A DNA stretch of 64,000 bases from Denitromonas halophila (GTDB lineage Bacteria; Pseudomonadota; Gammaproteobacteria; Burkholderiales; Rhodocyclaceae). The position numbers were made by a program, and so were the translations under genes. The stretch is taken from assembly GCF_007625155.1 (NCBI RefSeq), contig NZ_VMNK01000005.1, positions 109,616 to 173,615 of the forward strand, written 5' to 3'. Each line of letters opens with the position of its first letter. Within the stretch, counting starts at the first letter, position 1. Below the pieces are notes generated by a model. The model was not told where the DNA came from. It worked only from the letters and a program-made list of their open reading frames with translations, and did not search any database. Below are positions 1 to 9,835 of the stretch, piece after piece.

Positions 1-273
1 CGGAAAAAGTTGTTTGCCGAGCGCGCGGGCATGAGTGATTTCGGCAAAGCACCAGTCGGAGGCCATCGAGTGTGCGCTGCACAGCACCACCACGCCGCTG
101 CATGCGCGCAACTGCGCGTAGATTTCGCGCTCCCAGTGGCGACCGGCGGGAATACCGTCAGCCGGGTCGAAGTCGAGGAATAGCGACTGGTAGCCTTGCG
201 CACGCAGCCGCTTGGCCAGATCGTCGGCCGCGGTGTTGTCACGACTGCTGTGGCTGATGAAGATCCCTGACAC
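1..273 (-). CDS. TIR-domain protein, N-terminal part (runs off left edge)
   Basis: The reading frame starts at a GTG at 273 with a GGGAG ribosome site about 8 nt upstream and stays open to position 1, giving 91 residues. The N-terminus reads SGIFISHSSRDN and is followed by DLAKRLRAQGYQSLFLDFD and SGVVVLCSAHSMASDWCFAE. This is the usual order of a bacterial TIR domain: the beta-A strand with the FISHSS motif, the BB-loop region, and the WC.E motif that carries the candidate catalytic glutamate for NAD hydrolysis. TIR domains of this type are commonly fused to WD40 or STAND-type modules in signalling or antiphage proteins. The C-terminal partner domain lies outside the window, so its role cannot be decided here. 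Confidence 0.85.
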   Translation of the reverse strand, partial: MSGIFISHSSRDNTAADDLAKRLRAQGYQSLFLDFDPADGIPAGRHWEREIYAQLRACSGVVVLCSAHSMASDWCFAEITHARALGKQLFP

Positions 274-576
274 AGGCGCTCCCGCACGGGTGTTCTCGCT
301 CAGGGGCCAGCATGCACTGCCCGGCACGCATTGAAAAGCCCGCCGCGACGCGAGCAGCCGCTCAAGGAATGACCCGGAGGCGGCGCTGGCTTGTCGCACA
401 GCAATGTTTCGGCTGCTCCAACAAAGGCATTGAAGTCGCGCGCTACGGCCGTCAGTCCATCCGCCGCTCGGCCGGCTTCGCGCCGGCGTGGAAGACCGCG
501 CCGGACACGACGACCTGGCTCAGGTTCCGGCACCTGCTCGAGCAGCACGCACTCACCCGCACGATGTTCGGGACGA
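274..576. other. Intergenic stretch with nothing recognised
   Basis: About 300 nt lie between the stop of the LysR gene and the start of the TIR gene, both on the minus strand. Several frames are open because the DNA is GC-rich, but none gives a product I recognise. I see no T-tailed hairpin. Confidence 0.4.
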
Positions 577-1545
577 TCAAGACCCCTCAGGCGGCCTCGC
601 GAAGTGCGGCGAACCGTCGCCGGCATTTCCCGCGTCATGGCAGGCGCACAAGATCTCCAGAAACCGGCGCGCGAGCCGCGACGGTGCCGGATTGCGCGGC
701 ACGAACGCATGCCAGTCGCAATGGTAGTGAAACACCGACGCACCGATACAACACAACGCCCCATCCGCCACAAAACGCTGCGCGTAATGCGCGGGTAAAA
801 ATCCGACGTAACCGCCCGACAATATCAGCGCCACCGTCGCCTCCTGGTCAAACGCGCGCGCCGTCGGCTGGAGCCCGAGCCGCCAGAAGGTTTCCATATT
901 GGGTGAGTGATAACCCAGCCCGACCAGCCGGGACGCCCGAATGTCGGCATCATCCGGCGCGTGCCCCCCGGCCACCAGCGGATGCGAAGTGGCGCAATAG
1001 AGCTGCATCGGCTCACCGAACAGCCACACTGCGTCGAAGCTGTCGCTCGCGCGATGCATCGGCTGGATGCCGAGTTGAAAGCGCCCGTCGAGCAAACCGG
1101 GCTCGATCTCGCCGCTGTGCGCTACATGCAGATTGATGCGCACCGACGGCGCGACCGCATCAAACGCCGCAATGGCCTGGGGCAGACGGCAACCCGGATT
1201 CGTCACAAACTTGTCGAACACCGCCAGGTTCAGCTCGCCACGCAAGCCCTCGTGCAACTCACCAATCTCGGTGCGGAACGCGTCGATTTGCGCCAGCAGA
1301 CGCCGCGCGGCCGCCAGCACCGTCGCGCCCTCCTCGGTCAGCGCAAAGCCGGCCCGACCGCGCTCACACAGGCGCACACCCAGCCGCGACTCCAGCGCCT
1401 TGAGATGACGGCTGATCACCGAGCGGCTGATATTGAGCCGCAGCTCGGCCGCCGCCAGGCCACCGGATTCGGCGATGGCGATAAACACCCGCAACAGGCG
1501 CAGATCGGCTTCGGCCAGATTGTTCAACAGTGCGCGCGGCTTCAT
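577..1545 (-). CDS. LysR-family transcriptional regulator
   Basis: This 322-residue protein has an N-terminal winged helix-turn-helix (roughly residues 10-70, with AELRLNISRSVISRHLKALE as the recognition region) followed by a LysR substrate-binding domain. It is transcribed away from the transaminase/dehydrogenase pair at 1639-4463, the classic arrangement of a LysR regulator and its target operon, so it probably controls that pair in response to an amino acid or semialdehyde (inference). The start MKPRALLNN at 1545 was chosen because it gives the short N-terminus usual in the family. An in-frame ATG at 1575 is possible, and neither has a strong ribosome site. Confidence 0.85.
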   Translation of the reverse strand: MKPRALLNNLAEADLRLLRVFIAIAESGGLAAAELRLNISRSVISRHLKALESRLGVRLCERGRAGFALTEEGATVLAAARRLLAQIDAFRTEIGELHEGLRGELNLAVFDKFVTNPGCRLPQAIAAFDAVAPSVRINLHVAHSGEIEPGLLDGRFQLGIQPMHRASDSFDAVWLFGEPMQLYCATSHPLVAGGHAPDDADIRASRLVGLGYHSPNMETFWRLGLQPTARAFDQEATVALILSGGYVGFLPAHYAQRFVADGALCCIGASVFHYHCDWHAFVPRNPAPSRLARRFLEILCACHDAGNAGDGSPHFARPPEGS

Positions 1546-1546
1546 T

Positions 1547-1564
1547 GTTTCAGTTATCCGAAAC
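1547..1564. promoter_or_regulatory. Candidate LysR operator (inverted repeat)
   Basis: The sequence GTTTC-N8-GAAAC forms an 18-bp inverted repeat in the divergent intergenic region directly beside the LysR start. It contains a T-N11-A core of the kind LysR regulators bind. Assignment to this LysR is by position and shape only. Confidence 0.45.
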
Positions 1565-1638
1565 TTTACTGACATTGATTGTAGTTTTATGCATCGTTTT
1601 GCGCGACTAGGATGCATCAACGCATTGTGGAGATACGT

Positions 1639-2946
1639 ATGAACCCGCTCGACGCTTACTGGATGCCCTTCACCATGAACCGCGCCTTCAAGCAGGCGCC
1701 GCGCATGATCACCCGAGCCCGTGGCCACTACTACACCACCGACGACGGCCGCGAACTGCTCGACGGCTTCTCTGGCCTGTGGACCTCGGGGTTGGGCCAT
1801 TGCCACCCGAAAATCGTCGCCGCAGTGCAGGCCCAGGTCGCCGAGCTGGACTACGGTATGGCCTTCCAGGTCGGCCACCCGAAGGCATTCGAACTGGCCA
1901 CCCGGCTCGCCGACATGGCGCCCGAAGGCTTCACCCGCTGCTTTTTCACCAACTCGGGCTCCGAAGCGGCAGATACCGCACTCAAAATCGCGCTGGCCTA
2001 TCACCGCGCCCGTGGCGAGGGCCAGCGCACCCGCCTCATCGGTCGTGAGCGCGGCTACCACGGGGTGAACTTTGGCGGCATGTCAGTGGGTGGCATTCCG
2101 GGCAACCGCAAGGTGTTCAGCGCCGCGCTGCTGCCCGGCGTCGACCACATCCGCCACACCCACTCACTGGCCGACATGGCCTTCACCCGCGGCCAGCCGA
2201 GCTGGGGCGTGCACCTGGCAGACGACTTGGAACGCCTCTGCGCGCTGCACGACGCCAGCAACATCGCCGCGCTGATCGTCGAACCCGTCGCCGGTTCCAC
2301 CGGCATTCTGGTGCCCCCCATCGGCTATCTCCAGCGCCTGCGCGAGATCTGCGATCGCCACGGCATTCTGCTGATTTTTGACGAGGTGATCACCGCCTTC
2401 GGCCGCGTGGGCGCGCCCTTTGCTGCCGAGCGCTTCGGCGTCACGCCGGACATCATCACCACCGCCAAGGGACTGACCAATGGCGTGGTGCCGATGGGCG
2501 CGGTGCTGGTGCGCGAAAACATCTACCAAGCGCTGATGCAAGGCCCGGCACAAACCATCGAGTTCCTGCACGGCTACACCTACTCGGGCCACCCGCTGGC
2601 CGCCGCCGCCGCGCTGGCGACGCTGGATGTCTATGCTGAGGAAAACACCTTTGCCACCGCCCGCGCGCTGGAGGCGGTATTCGAAGAAAGCATCCACGCC
2701 CTGCGCGACGCGCCGCACGTCATCGACATTCGCAACCTCGGGCTAATGGGTGGCGTCGAACTGGCCCCGCGCGACGGCGCGCCCGGCGCGCGCGGTTATG
2801 AGGTCTTCCTCAAATGCTTTGAGGCGGGCGTGGTCGTGCGCAATGGCGGCGACACGCTGCAGTTCTCGCCCTTCCTCAACAGCACGCCCGACGAGTTGTC
2901 CCACATTTTCTCAACGGTGCGCCAGGCCCTCGCCACCACCGCCTGA
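1639..2946 (+). CDS. Class III aminotransferase, beta-alanine/omega-amino acid:pyruvate type
   Basis: This 435-residue PLP enzyme has the fold-type I class III layout. It opens with [15 protein letters not shown], typical of omega-amino acid:pyruvate transaminases, followed by the [14 protein letters not shown] phosphate-binding region, the [12 protein letters not shown] motif carrying the PLP aspartate, and [10 protein letters not shown] with the Schiff-base lysine at about residue 277. It probably moves an amino group from beta-alanine or a related omega-amino acid to pyruvate, giving malonate semialdehyde for the next gene. The start at 1639 has a GGAGA ribosome site; an upstream in-frame ATG at 1612 does not. 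The exact substrate cannot be read from sequence. Confidence 0.88.
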   Translation: MNPLDAYWMPFTMNRAFKQAPRMITRARGHYYTTDDGRELLDGFSGLWTSGLGHCHPKIVAAVQAQVAELDYGMAFQVGHPKAFELATRLADMAPEGFTRCFFTNSGSEAADTALKIALAYHRARGEGQRTRLIGRERGYHGVNFGGMSVGGIPGNRKVFSAALLPGVDHIRHTHSLADMAFTRGQPSWGVHLADDLERLCALHDASNIAALIVEPVAGSTGILVPPIGYLQRLREICDRHGILLIFDEVITAFGRVGAPFAAERFGVTPDIITTAKGLTNGVVPMGAVLVRENIYQALMQGPAQTIEFLHGYTYSGHPLAAAAALATLDVYAEENTFATARALEAVFEESIHALRDAPHVIDIRNLGLMGGVELAPRDGAPGARGYEVFLKCFEAGVVVRNGGDTLQFSPFLNSTPDELSHIFSTVRQALATTA

Positions 2947-2969
2947 TCACAACACACGGAACCCAAGTC

Positions 2970-4463
<1,494 letters not shown>

Positions 4464-4519
4464 TGGCTGACAGAACGCGCCGACGGCCGGCCCTCACCTC
4501 CCGGCCGCCGGCGCGCCCG

Positions 4520-5272
4520 TCAGCGCCCGAGAAACGCCGGACGGCGTTTTTCCTTGAACGCACGGATACCCTCGGCGTAGTCGTAGCTGTCATACACCAC
4601 GCGCCGCAGCCCCTGCACTTTTTCGAATCCGCGGGGGCTGACCGGCTTGGCGCCGGCGAGCACCCGTAACTGCTCCTTCATCACCCGGATACTCAGCGGC
4701 GCGTTGTCGGCAATCGTGGCCGCCATCGCCAGGGTGAAAGCCTCCAGCGCATCGACCGCCACCACATGATTGATCATGCCCACCCGCTCGGCACGCACCG
4801 CGTCGACCGGCGCCGCGGTGAAGGCCAGCTCCTTGACGATGCGCAGGCTGGCCGCGCTCATGAAGGTCATCATGCCGCTCACGTTGTAGGGCACGCCGAG
4901 GCGCGCGGGCGTGACGGCAAAGGTCGATTCCGGCACCGCGATGATGATGTCGCAAGCCAGCACCAGCTCGACCGCGCCACCCCACACCGTGCCTTCGATC
5001 ATCGCGATCACCGGCGTCGGATGGCTCTCGATGCTGCGCACCAGATTGCGCAGTGGATCATCCCAGCCCAGCGGATCCCGCCGGCCTTCCGGCAGCTCGC
5101 CCACATCGTGGCCGGCCGACCACACCTTGACTCCCGGCTGGGCACGGAGAATGACCACCCGCACATCGCGCTCGGCAAACTGGTTCAGCGCATGAATGAG
5201 TGATGAGACCAAGGCATGACTGAGCGCGTTGAGCTTCTTTGGATTGTCTAGCGTGATGATGCCGATGGCCAT
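4520..5272 (-). CDS. scpB: Methylmalonyl-CoA decarboxylase (crotonase family), frameshift at N-terminus
   Basis: The protein matches the ScpB/YgfG methylmalonyl-CoA decarboxylase subgroup of crotonases: KVWSAGHDVGELPEGRRDPL, EGTVWGGAVELVLACDI and LGVPYNVSGMM correspond closely to the E. coli enzyme. The uninterrupted frame can begin at an ATG at 5272 (251 aa), but that ATG has an AGG directly against it and trims the conserved N-terminus. A much better start lies at 5297, an ATG with AGGAG 8 nt upstream reading MDSIEVRQDG. Removing one C at 5267-5268 would join it as MDSIEVRQDGIGIITLDN, the normal family N-terminus. The gene therefore carries either a real 1-nt insertion or a sequencing error. 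It converges on mmsA, which makes related acyl-CoA products. Confidence 0.8.
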   Translation of the reverse strand: MAIGIITLDNPKKLNALSHALVSSLIHALNQFAERDVRVVILRAQPGVKVWSAGHDVGELPEGRRDPLGWDDPLRNLVRSIESHPTPVIAMIEGTVWGGAVELVLACDIIIAVPESTFAVTPARLGVPYNVSGMMTFMSAASLRIVKELAFTAAPVDAVRAERVGMINHVVAVDALEAFTLAMAATIADNAPLSIRVMKEQLRVLAGAKPVSPRGFEKVQGLRRVVYDSYDYAEGIRAFKEKRRPAFLGR

Positions 5273-5425
5273 CCTGACGGACTTCAATGCTATCCATGCG
5301 GCTTCTCCTGAGTCGTCATGCAACGTAAATTCGATTTGCGTGCCGCAGTATTGGCACGCTGCAACAATCGCGACATTGTGAGCATCCACAGTTAACGCGC
5401 CGGGCATCCGTGATAACCGATACCG

Positions 5426-6325
5426 CTATGTTGGGTCGCCCGCGGCGAACCACTCGGTCAGAAAACTCACCATCGCCTGAACTTTGGCCGACAGATAACG
5501 CCGACTCGGATACACCGCGTGAACGGGCAACTCGCGGTACGACCACTCGGGCAACAAGGCTTCCAGCCGACCGCTATCGAGCAAGGGACTCGCCAGAAAG
5601 TCGGGCACCTGCACAATGCCGTCGCCACAGGCCGCCATCTCGGCGAGCAGCATGCCGTTGTTGGCACGCACCGCCCCGTTGATGCGCACCGCACAGGTCT
5701 CGCCCTGCGCGCCTTCGAACTGCCACAAGTTGCCTGTGGCGGCGTAGCTGTAACCCAGACAGTTGTGATCGGCCAGCGCCTCGGGATGCGCCGGCACGCC
5801 ATACGCTTTCAGATACGCCGGGGACGCCGCCAACACCAGACGTGCCGTGTCGATCCGCCGAGCCACCAGGTTATCGCTCCCCAACCGCCCGACCCGGATC
5901 GCCAGATCCAGGCCTTCATCGACGAAGTCCGCCACGTTGTCCGACAAAGCCACATCCAGCGTCACCTCGGGATAGCGCTGCTGAAATGCCGCAAATGCCG
6001 GCGCCAGACGATGAATAGACAGCGCAATCGGCGCCGACAGCCGAAGGCGCCCGGTTGGCCGGTGGGCCTCACCGGCCACCACCGCCTCCGTCTCGTCAAG
6101 GTCGGCGAGCAACTGAACGCAACGCTCAAAGTAGGCCTGTCCCGCATCGGTCGCACTCACCTTGCGCGTCGTGCGATTGAGCAGGCGCACATTCAAATGC
6201 GTTTCAAGCTGCGCCACATGCCGCGACACCGCCGACGTGGACACCCCCAACTGCGTGGCCGCAGCGGCAAACCCGCCGGCCTCGACCACCGCACAGAACA
6301 CCCGCATCGCCTCGATTCGATCCAC
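5426..6325 (-). CDS. LysR-family transcriptional regulator (CrgA-like)
   Basis: This is a 299-residue regulator beginning MDRIEAMRVFCAVVEAGGF from a GTG start, the standard opening of the CrgA/AaeR-like LysR subgroup. The helix-turn-helix is around residues 17-36 (LGVSTSAVSRHVAQLE), and the substrate-binding domain follows with SAPIALSIHRLAPAF. It is divergent from the DoxX-GST-tautomerase cluster and is probably its regulator, likely sensing an electrophile or a redox-active compound (inference). The 128 nt between it and the decarboxylase start contain no gene I can support. Confidence 0.87.
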   Translation of the reverse strand: MDRIEAMRVFCAVVEAGGFAAAATQLGVSTSAVSRHVAQLETHLNVRLLNRTTRKVSATDAGQAYFERCVQLLADLDETEAVVAGEAHRPTGRLRLSAPIALSIHRLAPAFAAFQQRYPEVTLDVALSDNVADFVDEGLDLAIRVGRLGSDNLVARRIDTARLVLAASPAYLKAYGVPAHPEALADHNCLGYSYAATGNLWQFEGAQGETCAVRINGAVRANNGMLLAEMAACGDGIVQVPDFLASPLLDSGRLEALLPEWSYRELPVHAVYPSRRYLSAKVQAMVSFLTEWFAAGDPT

Positions 6326-6432
6326 TCGACTATCCCCGTTTCTGCAACAGTTATTTGATGATTGGCCAGTTTATCCAACATCAAGGGATGGATAGACTTC
6401 CATTCATCGCATCCCCACCCCAGGAGCTCATC

Positions 6433-6864
6433 ATGCAAACCCAAACCAATACCACCGAACTGGGCATCGCCCTGCTACGCGTCACGCTGGGCGTGATGTT
6501 CATCGCCCATGCTTTGCTCAAGATTTTTGTCTTCACCCTCCCCGGCACGGCCGGCTTCTTCGAGTCGGTCGGCCTGCCGGGCGCGCTGGCCTATGTGGTC
6601 ACCCCGGTCGAACTCCTCGGCGGTATCGCACTGGTTGCTGGCCTGAAGACCCGGTGGGTGAGCCTCGCCCTGTTGCCGGTTCTGATTGGCGCTGCCAGTG
6701 TCCACGCTGGCAACGGCTGGGTGTTCAGCGCGCCGAACGGTGGATGGGAATACCCTGTCTACTTGGCCATTGCCGCGCTGTCCCAAGCCCTGCTCGGCGG
6801 CGGCGCCTTTGCATTCGACAACCTGCGCCAGATCCAGCTGCCCCGCCTCGGTCAGGCCGCATAA
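6433..6864 (+). CDS. DoxX-family membrane protein
   Basis: This is a 143-residue membrane protein with four predicted hydrophobic segments. It has the DoxX-family N-terminal RVTLGVMFIAHALLK segment and the GxExLGGIALV motif in PVELLGGIALVAGL. DoxX proteins are inner-membrane proteins linked to redox or thiol stress, usually as partners of oxidoreductases, but their activity is poorly defined. The start at 6433 follows CAGGAG. It heads a same-strand run with GST, tautomerase and aldehyde dehydrogenase genes, opposite the LysR gene, which suggests a stress or detoxification operon. Confidence 0.85.
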   Translation: MQTQTNTTELGIALLRVTLGVMFIAHALLKIFVFTLPGTAGFFESVGLPGALAYVVTPVELLGGIALVAGLKTRWVSLALLPVLIGAASVHAGNGWVFSAPNGGWEYPVYLAIAALSQALLGGGAFAFDNLRQIQLPRLGQAA

Positions 6865-6896
6865 GACGCAACACCCCCCAACCCACGGAGACCCCC

Positions 6897-7505
6897 ATGA
6901 AACTCTATTTCGCCCCTGGCACCTGCTCCCACTCCCCGCACATCGCCCTGCGCGAGGCGGGTCTGCCCTTCGAGCTGGTGCGTGTCGACCTCAAGACCAA
7001 GAAAACCGCCGACGGCCGCGACTACCTGGCCATCAGCCCCAACGGCTATGTGCCGGCACTCGAACTGGACGACGGCACCATCCTCACCGAAGGCCCGGCC
7101 ATCGTGCAGTACATCGCCGACCAGGCGCCGCAGAGCGGTCTCGCCCCAGCCAACGGCACCATCGCACGCTACCAACTGCAATCGGTGCTCGGCCTGATCA
7201 ACTCCGAGATCCACAAAGGCTTCTCGCCACTGTTCAAGCCCGACACCGTCGAGGCGGCCAAGGCCGTTGCAAAAACCCATCTCGCCAATCGCATCGGCAG
7301 CATCGCCAAGCGACTCGAAGGCCAGGACTATCTCACCGGCAATCAATTCACCGTCGCCGACGGCTACCTCTACACCGTGCTCGGTTGGGGGCAGTTCGTC
7401 GATGTGGATGTCCATCGCTGGCCGGCGATCACCGCATTCCTGGAACGCGTTGCCGCCCGTCCGAGTGTTCAGGCCGCGCGCGAAGCCGAAGGCCTCAACG
7501 CCTGA
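6897..7505 (+). CDS. Glutathione S-transferase
   Basis: This 202-residue cytosolic GST has an N-terminal thioredoxin fold starting MKLYFAPGTCSHSPHIALRE, with Ser/Cys residues near position 10 in place of a tyrosine, as in beta-class bacterial enzymes. The glutathione-binding region is NGYVPALELDDGTILTEGPA. The all-helical C-terminal domain ends with the conserved FTVADGYLY capping motif. It conjugates or reduces electrophiles with glutathione. The start has a CACGGAG ribosome site and lies 32 nt after doxX, so the genes are probably co-transcribed. Confidence 0.92.
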   Translation: MKLYFAPGTCSHSPHIALREAGLPFELVRVDLKTKKTADGRDYLAISPNGYVPALELDDGTILTEGPAIVQYIADQAPQSGLAPANGTIARYQLQSVLGLINSEIHKGFSPLFKPDTVEAAKAVAKTHLANRIGSIAKRLEGQDYLTGNQFTVADGYLYTVLGWGQFVDVDVHRWPAITAFLERVAARPSVQAAREAEGLNA

Positions 7506-7514
7506 GCCCCCCTG

Positions 7515-7537
7515 CCCGCCCCACCCGGGGCGGGTTT
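7515..7537 (+). terminator. GC hairpin between gst and tautomerase genes
   Basis: An 8-bp stem (CCCGCCCC with GGGGCGGG, 4-nt loop) is followed by only three T residues, 15 nt before the tautomerase start. It may be a weak attenuator or an RNA-processing or stability element rather than a full terminator. Confidence 0.4.
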
Positions 7538-7552
7538 AACGGAGACCGCAAC

Positions 7553-7954
7553 ATGCCTTATCTGCACCTGCGCCTCGCCGCAGCGGCATCGGACACGCTC
7601 GCCGAAAAGGCCAGTGCCGTGCTGCTCGAACACACCACCACGCTGCTTGGCAAAAAGCCCGATGTCACCGCCATCCGCGTCGAATTTGTCGATCCAAAGT
7701 ACTGGCGAATCGGCGGCACCCCGCTGGTAAAAAGCGGTCGCGGCGCCTTTCATCTCGACATCAAGATCACCGACGGCACCAACACCAAGGCGCAGAAGGC
7801 GAGCTATGTGCAGCGCGTCTTCGACGATCTCTCGGCGCTGCTCCCCGCTTGCGACCCGACCAGCTATATCGTGATCGACGATGTACGTGCCGACGCCTGG
7901 GGCTTCGGCGGACGCACACAGGAAGCCCGTTTCATCCAGAGCCAGACGCTGTAA
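7553..7954 (+). CDS. Tautomerase-family protein (4-oxalocrotonate tautomerase-like)
   Basis: This is a 133-residue protein starting MPYLHLRLAAAAS. The proline after the initiator methionine is the catalytic base of the tautomerase superfamily and becomes the N-terminus after Met removal. The later region GRGAFHLDIKITDGTN and the C-terminal IDDVRADAWGFGG fit the longer, two-unit members of the family. The substrate is unknown; family members tautomerise or dehalogenate keto-acids and related electrophiles. The ATG has a GGAGA ribosome site. The gene ends the DoxX-GST run just before a strong terminator. Confidence 0.8.
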   Translation: MPYLHLRLAAAASDTLAEKASAVLLEHTTTLLGKKPDVTAIRVEFVDPKYWRIGGTPLVKSGRGAFHLDIKITDGTNTKAQKASYVQRVFDDLSALLPACDPTSYIVIDDVRADAWGFGGRTQEARFIQSQTL

Positions 7955-7974
7955 CGCACACTCGCGCCCCCAAA

Positions 7975-8003
7975 GGCCACCCCGCGTCGGGTGGCCATTT
8001 TTT
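7975..8003 (+). terminator. Rho-independent terminator after tautomerase gene
   Basis: An 8-bp stem, GGCCACCC pairing with GGGTGGCC across a 6-nt loop, is followed by a run of six T residues. It closes the DoxX-GST-tautomerase transcript. Confidence 0.8.
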
Positions 8004-8101
8004 GTCGCGCGCCGAGCGCTGAGCAGCACTTCGCGCCCACCGCAGCGAAACCCAAAAACAGGCATCATTCAGGCATCACCCCGAACACAGAGAGTCCGTC
8101 C

Positions 8102-9535
8102 ATGCTCGAAAAACGCCAGTTCTACATCAACGGCCAGTGGGTCGCTCCCAAGCACGCCAAGGATCTCGAGGTCATCAACCCGAGCACCGAGCAGGCCTGC
8201 GCCGTCATCTCGCTCGGCGACCAGGCCGACACCGATGCCGCCGTCGCCGCCGCCCGCGCCGCCTTCCCGGCCTGGCGTGACAAAACGCTGGACGAGCGAC
8301 TGAGCTACATCGACGCGCTGCTGCGCATCTACACCGAACGCGCCGACGACATGGCCGCCACCATCTCGCTCGAAATGGGCGCACCCATCGACCTTGCCAA
8401 AATGGCGCAGAGCGCCGCCGGCGCCGGCCACATCAAGACATTTCTGCGCGCCGCGCGCGGCTTCGCCTTCGAGCGCCCGCTCGGCGAGCACGCGCCGACC
8501 ACCCGCATCCGCTACGAGCCGATCGGCGTCTGCGGCCTGATCACGCCATGGAACTGGCCGATGAACCAGGTCACGCTCAAGGTCATCCCGGCGCTCGCCA
8601 CCGGCTGCACCGTGGTGCTCAAGCCTTCGGAAATTGCGCCGCTGTCCTCGATGCTGTTTGCCGAAATGATCGACGCCGCCGGTTTCCCGGCCGGCGTGTT
8701 CAACCTGGTCAACGGCGACGGCCCCGGCGTCGGCACGCAGCTGTCCGGCCACCCGGACGTGGACATGATCTCCTTCACCGGCTCCACCCGCGCCGGCATC
8801 GCCATCTCCAAGAACGCCGCCGACACCGTCAAGCGCGTCAGCCTCGAGCTCGGCGGCAAAGGCGCCAACCTGATCTTCGCCGATGCCGACGAAAAAGCCG
8901 TGGTACGCGGCGTGCGCCGCTGCTTTGGCAACTCGGGGCAGTCCTGCAACGCGCCGACGCGCATGCTGGTCGAGCGGTCCATTTACGATCAAGCCGTCGC
9001 CACCGCCGCGCAGGTCGCCCAGGCCACGGCCGTCGACCTCGCCGAACGCGAAGGCCCGCACATCGGCCCCGTCGTCTCCGCCGCCCAGTTCGACAAGATC
9101 CAGCGCCTTATCCAGACCGGCATCGACGAAGGCGCCCGCCTCGTCGCCGGTGGCCCCGGCAAACCCGAAGGCCGCGACACCGGCTACTTCGTGCGCCCAA
9201 CCGTGTTCGCCGACGTCACCAACACCATGACCATCGCCCGCGAGGAAATCTTTGGCCCGGTGCTCAGCCTCATCCCCTTCGATACCGAAGAAGACGCCAT
9301 CGCCATCGCCAACGACAGCCCCTACGGCCTCACCCACTATCTGCAAACGCAAGACCCGGCCCGCGTAAAACGCGTCGCCAGCGCCCTGCGCGCCGGCATG
9401 GTCGAGGTCAACGGCAAGCCGCTCGGCGCAGGCGCGCCGTTTGGCGGCTACAAGCAGTCAGGCAACGGGCGCGAAGGCGGCGTGTGGGGCCTGGAGGATT
9501 TTCTGGAGGTGAAGGCGGTCAGCGACTGGCAATAA
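8102..9535 (+). CDS. NAD(P)-dependent aldehyde dehydrogenase
   Basis: This 477-residue aldehyde dehydrogenase has all catalytic elements: the cofactor-binding ITPWNWPMNQVTLK, the general-base glutamate in LELGGKGAN (about residue 249), the nucleophilic cysteine in GNSGQSCNAPTR (about residue 282) and the EEIFGPVL motif. The GQSCNAPTR signature places it with non-acylating bacterial enzymes of broad or unknown specificity. It has its own upstream region behind a terminator, so it may be transcribed apart from the tautomerase, although location and direction suggest a shared detoxification theme. Confidence 0.88.
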   Translation: MLEKRQFYINGQWVAPKHAKDLEVINPSTEQACAVISLGDQADTDAAVAAARAAFPAWRDKTLDERLSYIDALLRIYTERADDMAATISLEMGAPIDLAKMAQSAAGAGHIKTFLRAARGFAFERPLGEHAPTTRIRYEPIGVCGLITPWNWPMNQVTLKVIPALATGCTVVLKPSEIAPLSSMLFAEMIDAAGFPAGVFNLVNGDGPGVGTQLSGHPDVDMISFTGSTRAGIAISKNAADTVKRVSLELGGKGANLIFADADEKAVVRGVRRCFGNSGQSCNAPTRMLVERSIYDQAVATAAQVAQATAVDLAEREGPHIGPVVSAAQFDKIQRLIQTGIDEGARLVAGGPGKPEGRDTGYFVRPTVFADVTNTMTIAREEIFGPVLSLIPFDTEEDAIAIANDSPYGLTHYLQTQDPARVKRVASALRAGMVEVNGKPLGAGAPFGGYKQSGNGREGGVWGLEDFLEVKAVSDWQ

Positions 9536-9546
9536 GCTGCTGACGA

Positions 9547-9576
9547 TCGGGGCAGGCCGACATCACGATGCCCCGA
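9547..9576. terminator. Inverted repeat after the aldehyde dehydrogenase gene
   Basis: TCGGGGCA and TGCCCCGA form an 8-bp stem with a 14-nt loop just after the stop codon at 9535. There is no clear T tract, so termination is possible but unproven. Confidence 0.4.
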
Positions 9577-9763
9577 CCTTAACAGCTTCGGACCGGCTTC
9601 CGCGCGCTGCCGCAGCGAGTGTCGGCTGCCATGGAAGAGGAGACAGGGCTCCATGGCCTGCACGGTAGATCTCAACATCTACGGCACGAGAGCGCGCGCC
9701 GAATGTCTTGGAAGGTGAGATTTTCGCCCAGACTGAAATGCTATGTTCCCCTGCGGCACCTAT

Positions 9764-9815
9764 CGGCCAGAAGCAGACGGTCGGCCTCGCGTCCGGTTAC
9801 CGGACGCTCTGGCCG
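9764..9815. repeat. Nested inverted repeat downstream of the integrase gene
   Basis: A perfect 19-nt palindrome (9-bp arms around one T, 9789-9807) sits inside a structure whose outer side is closed by an 8-bp pair, CGGCCAGA at 9764-9771 with TCTGGCCG at 9808-9815. It lies 20 nt from the stop of the integron integrase. It lacks the RYYYAAC/GTTRRRY core sites of attC, so I do not call it a recombination site. The rest of the 300-nt gap at 9536-9835 holds nothing else I recognise. Confidence 0.5.
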
Positions 9816-9835
9816 TCGGGAAGGTGAGGAGTCGA

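Noticed and set aside
300..576. Minus-strand frame tail past the LysR stop resembling a coding fragment
   Set aside because: A stretch reading TAVARDFNAFVGAAETLL looked vaguely like a DUF883 protein, but no start, ribosome site or family core could be found.
312..1136. Long plus-strand reading frame opposite the LysR gene
   Set aside because: It is an Arg/Pro/Ala-rich frame mirroring the LysR gene on the other strand, with no recognisable domain.
8069..9352. 427-codon minus-strand frame inside the aldehyde dehydrogenase gene
   Set aside because: It is antisense to an intact enzyme gene and its sequence is Gly/Asp/Val-rich low-complexity output typical of high-GC antisense frames.
9764..9815. 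Nested inverted repeat as a third attC site
   Set aside because: The RYYYAAC and GTTRRRY core boxes are absent and it lies on the wrong side of the integrase.
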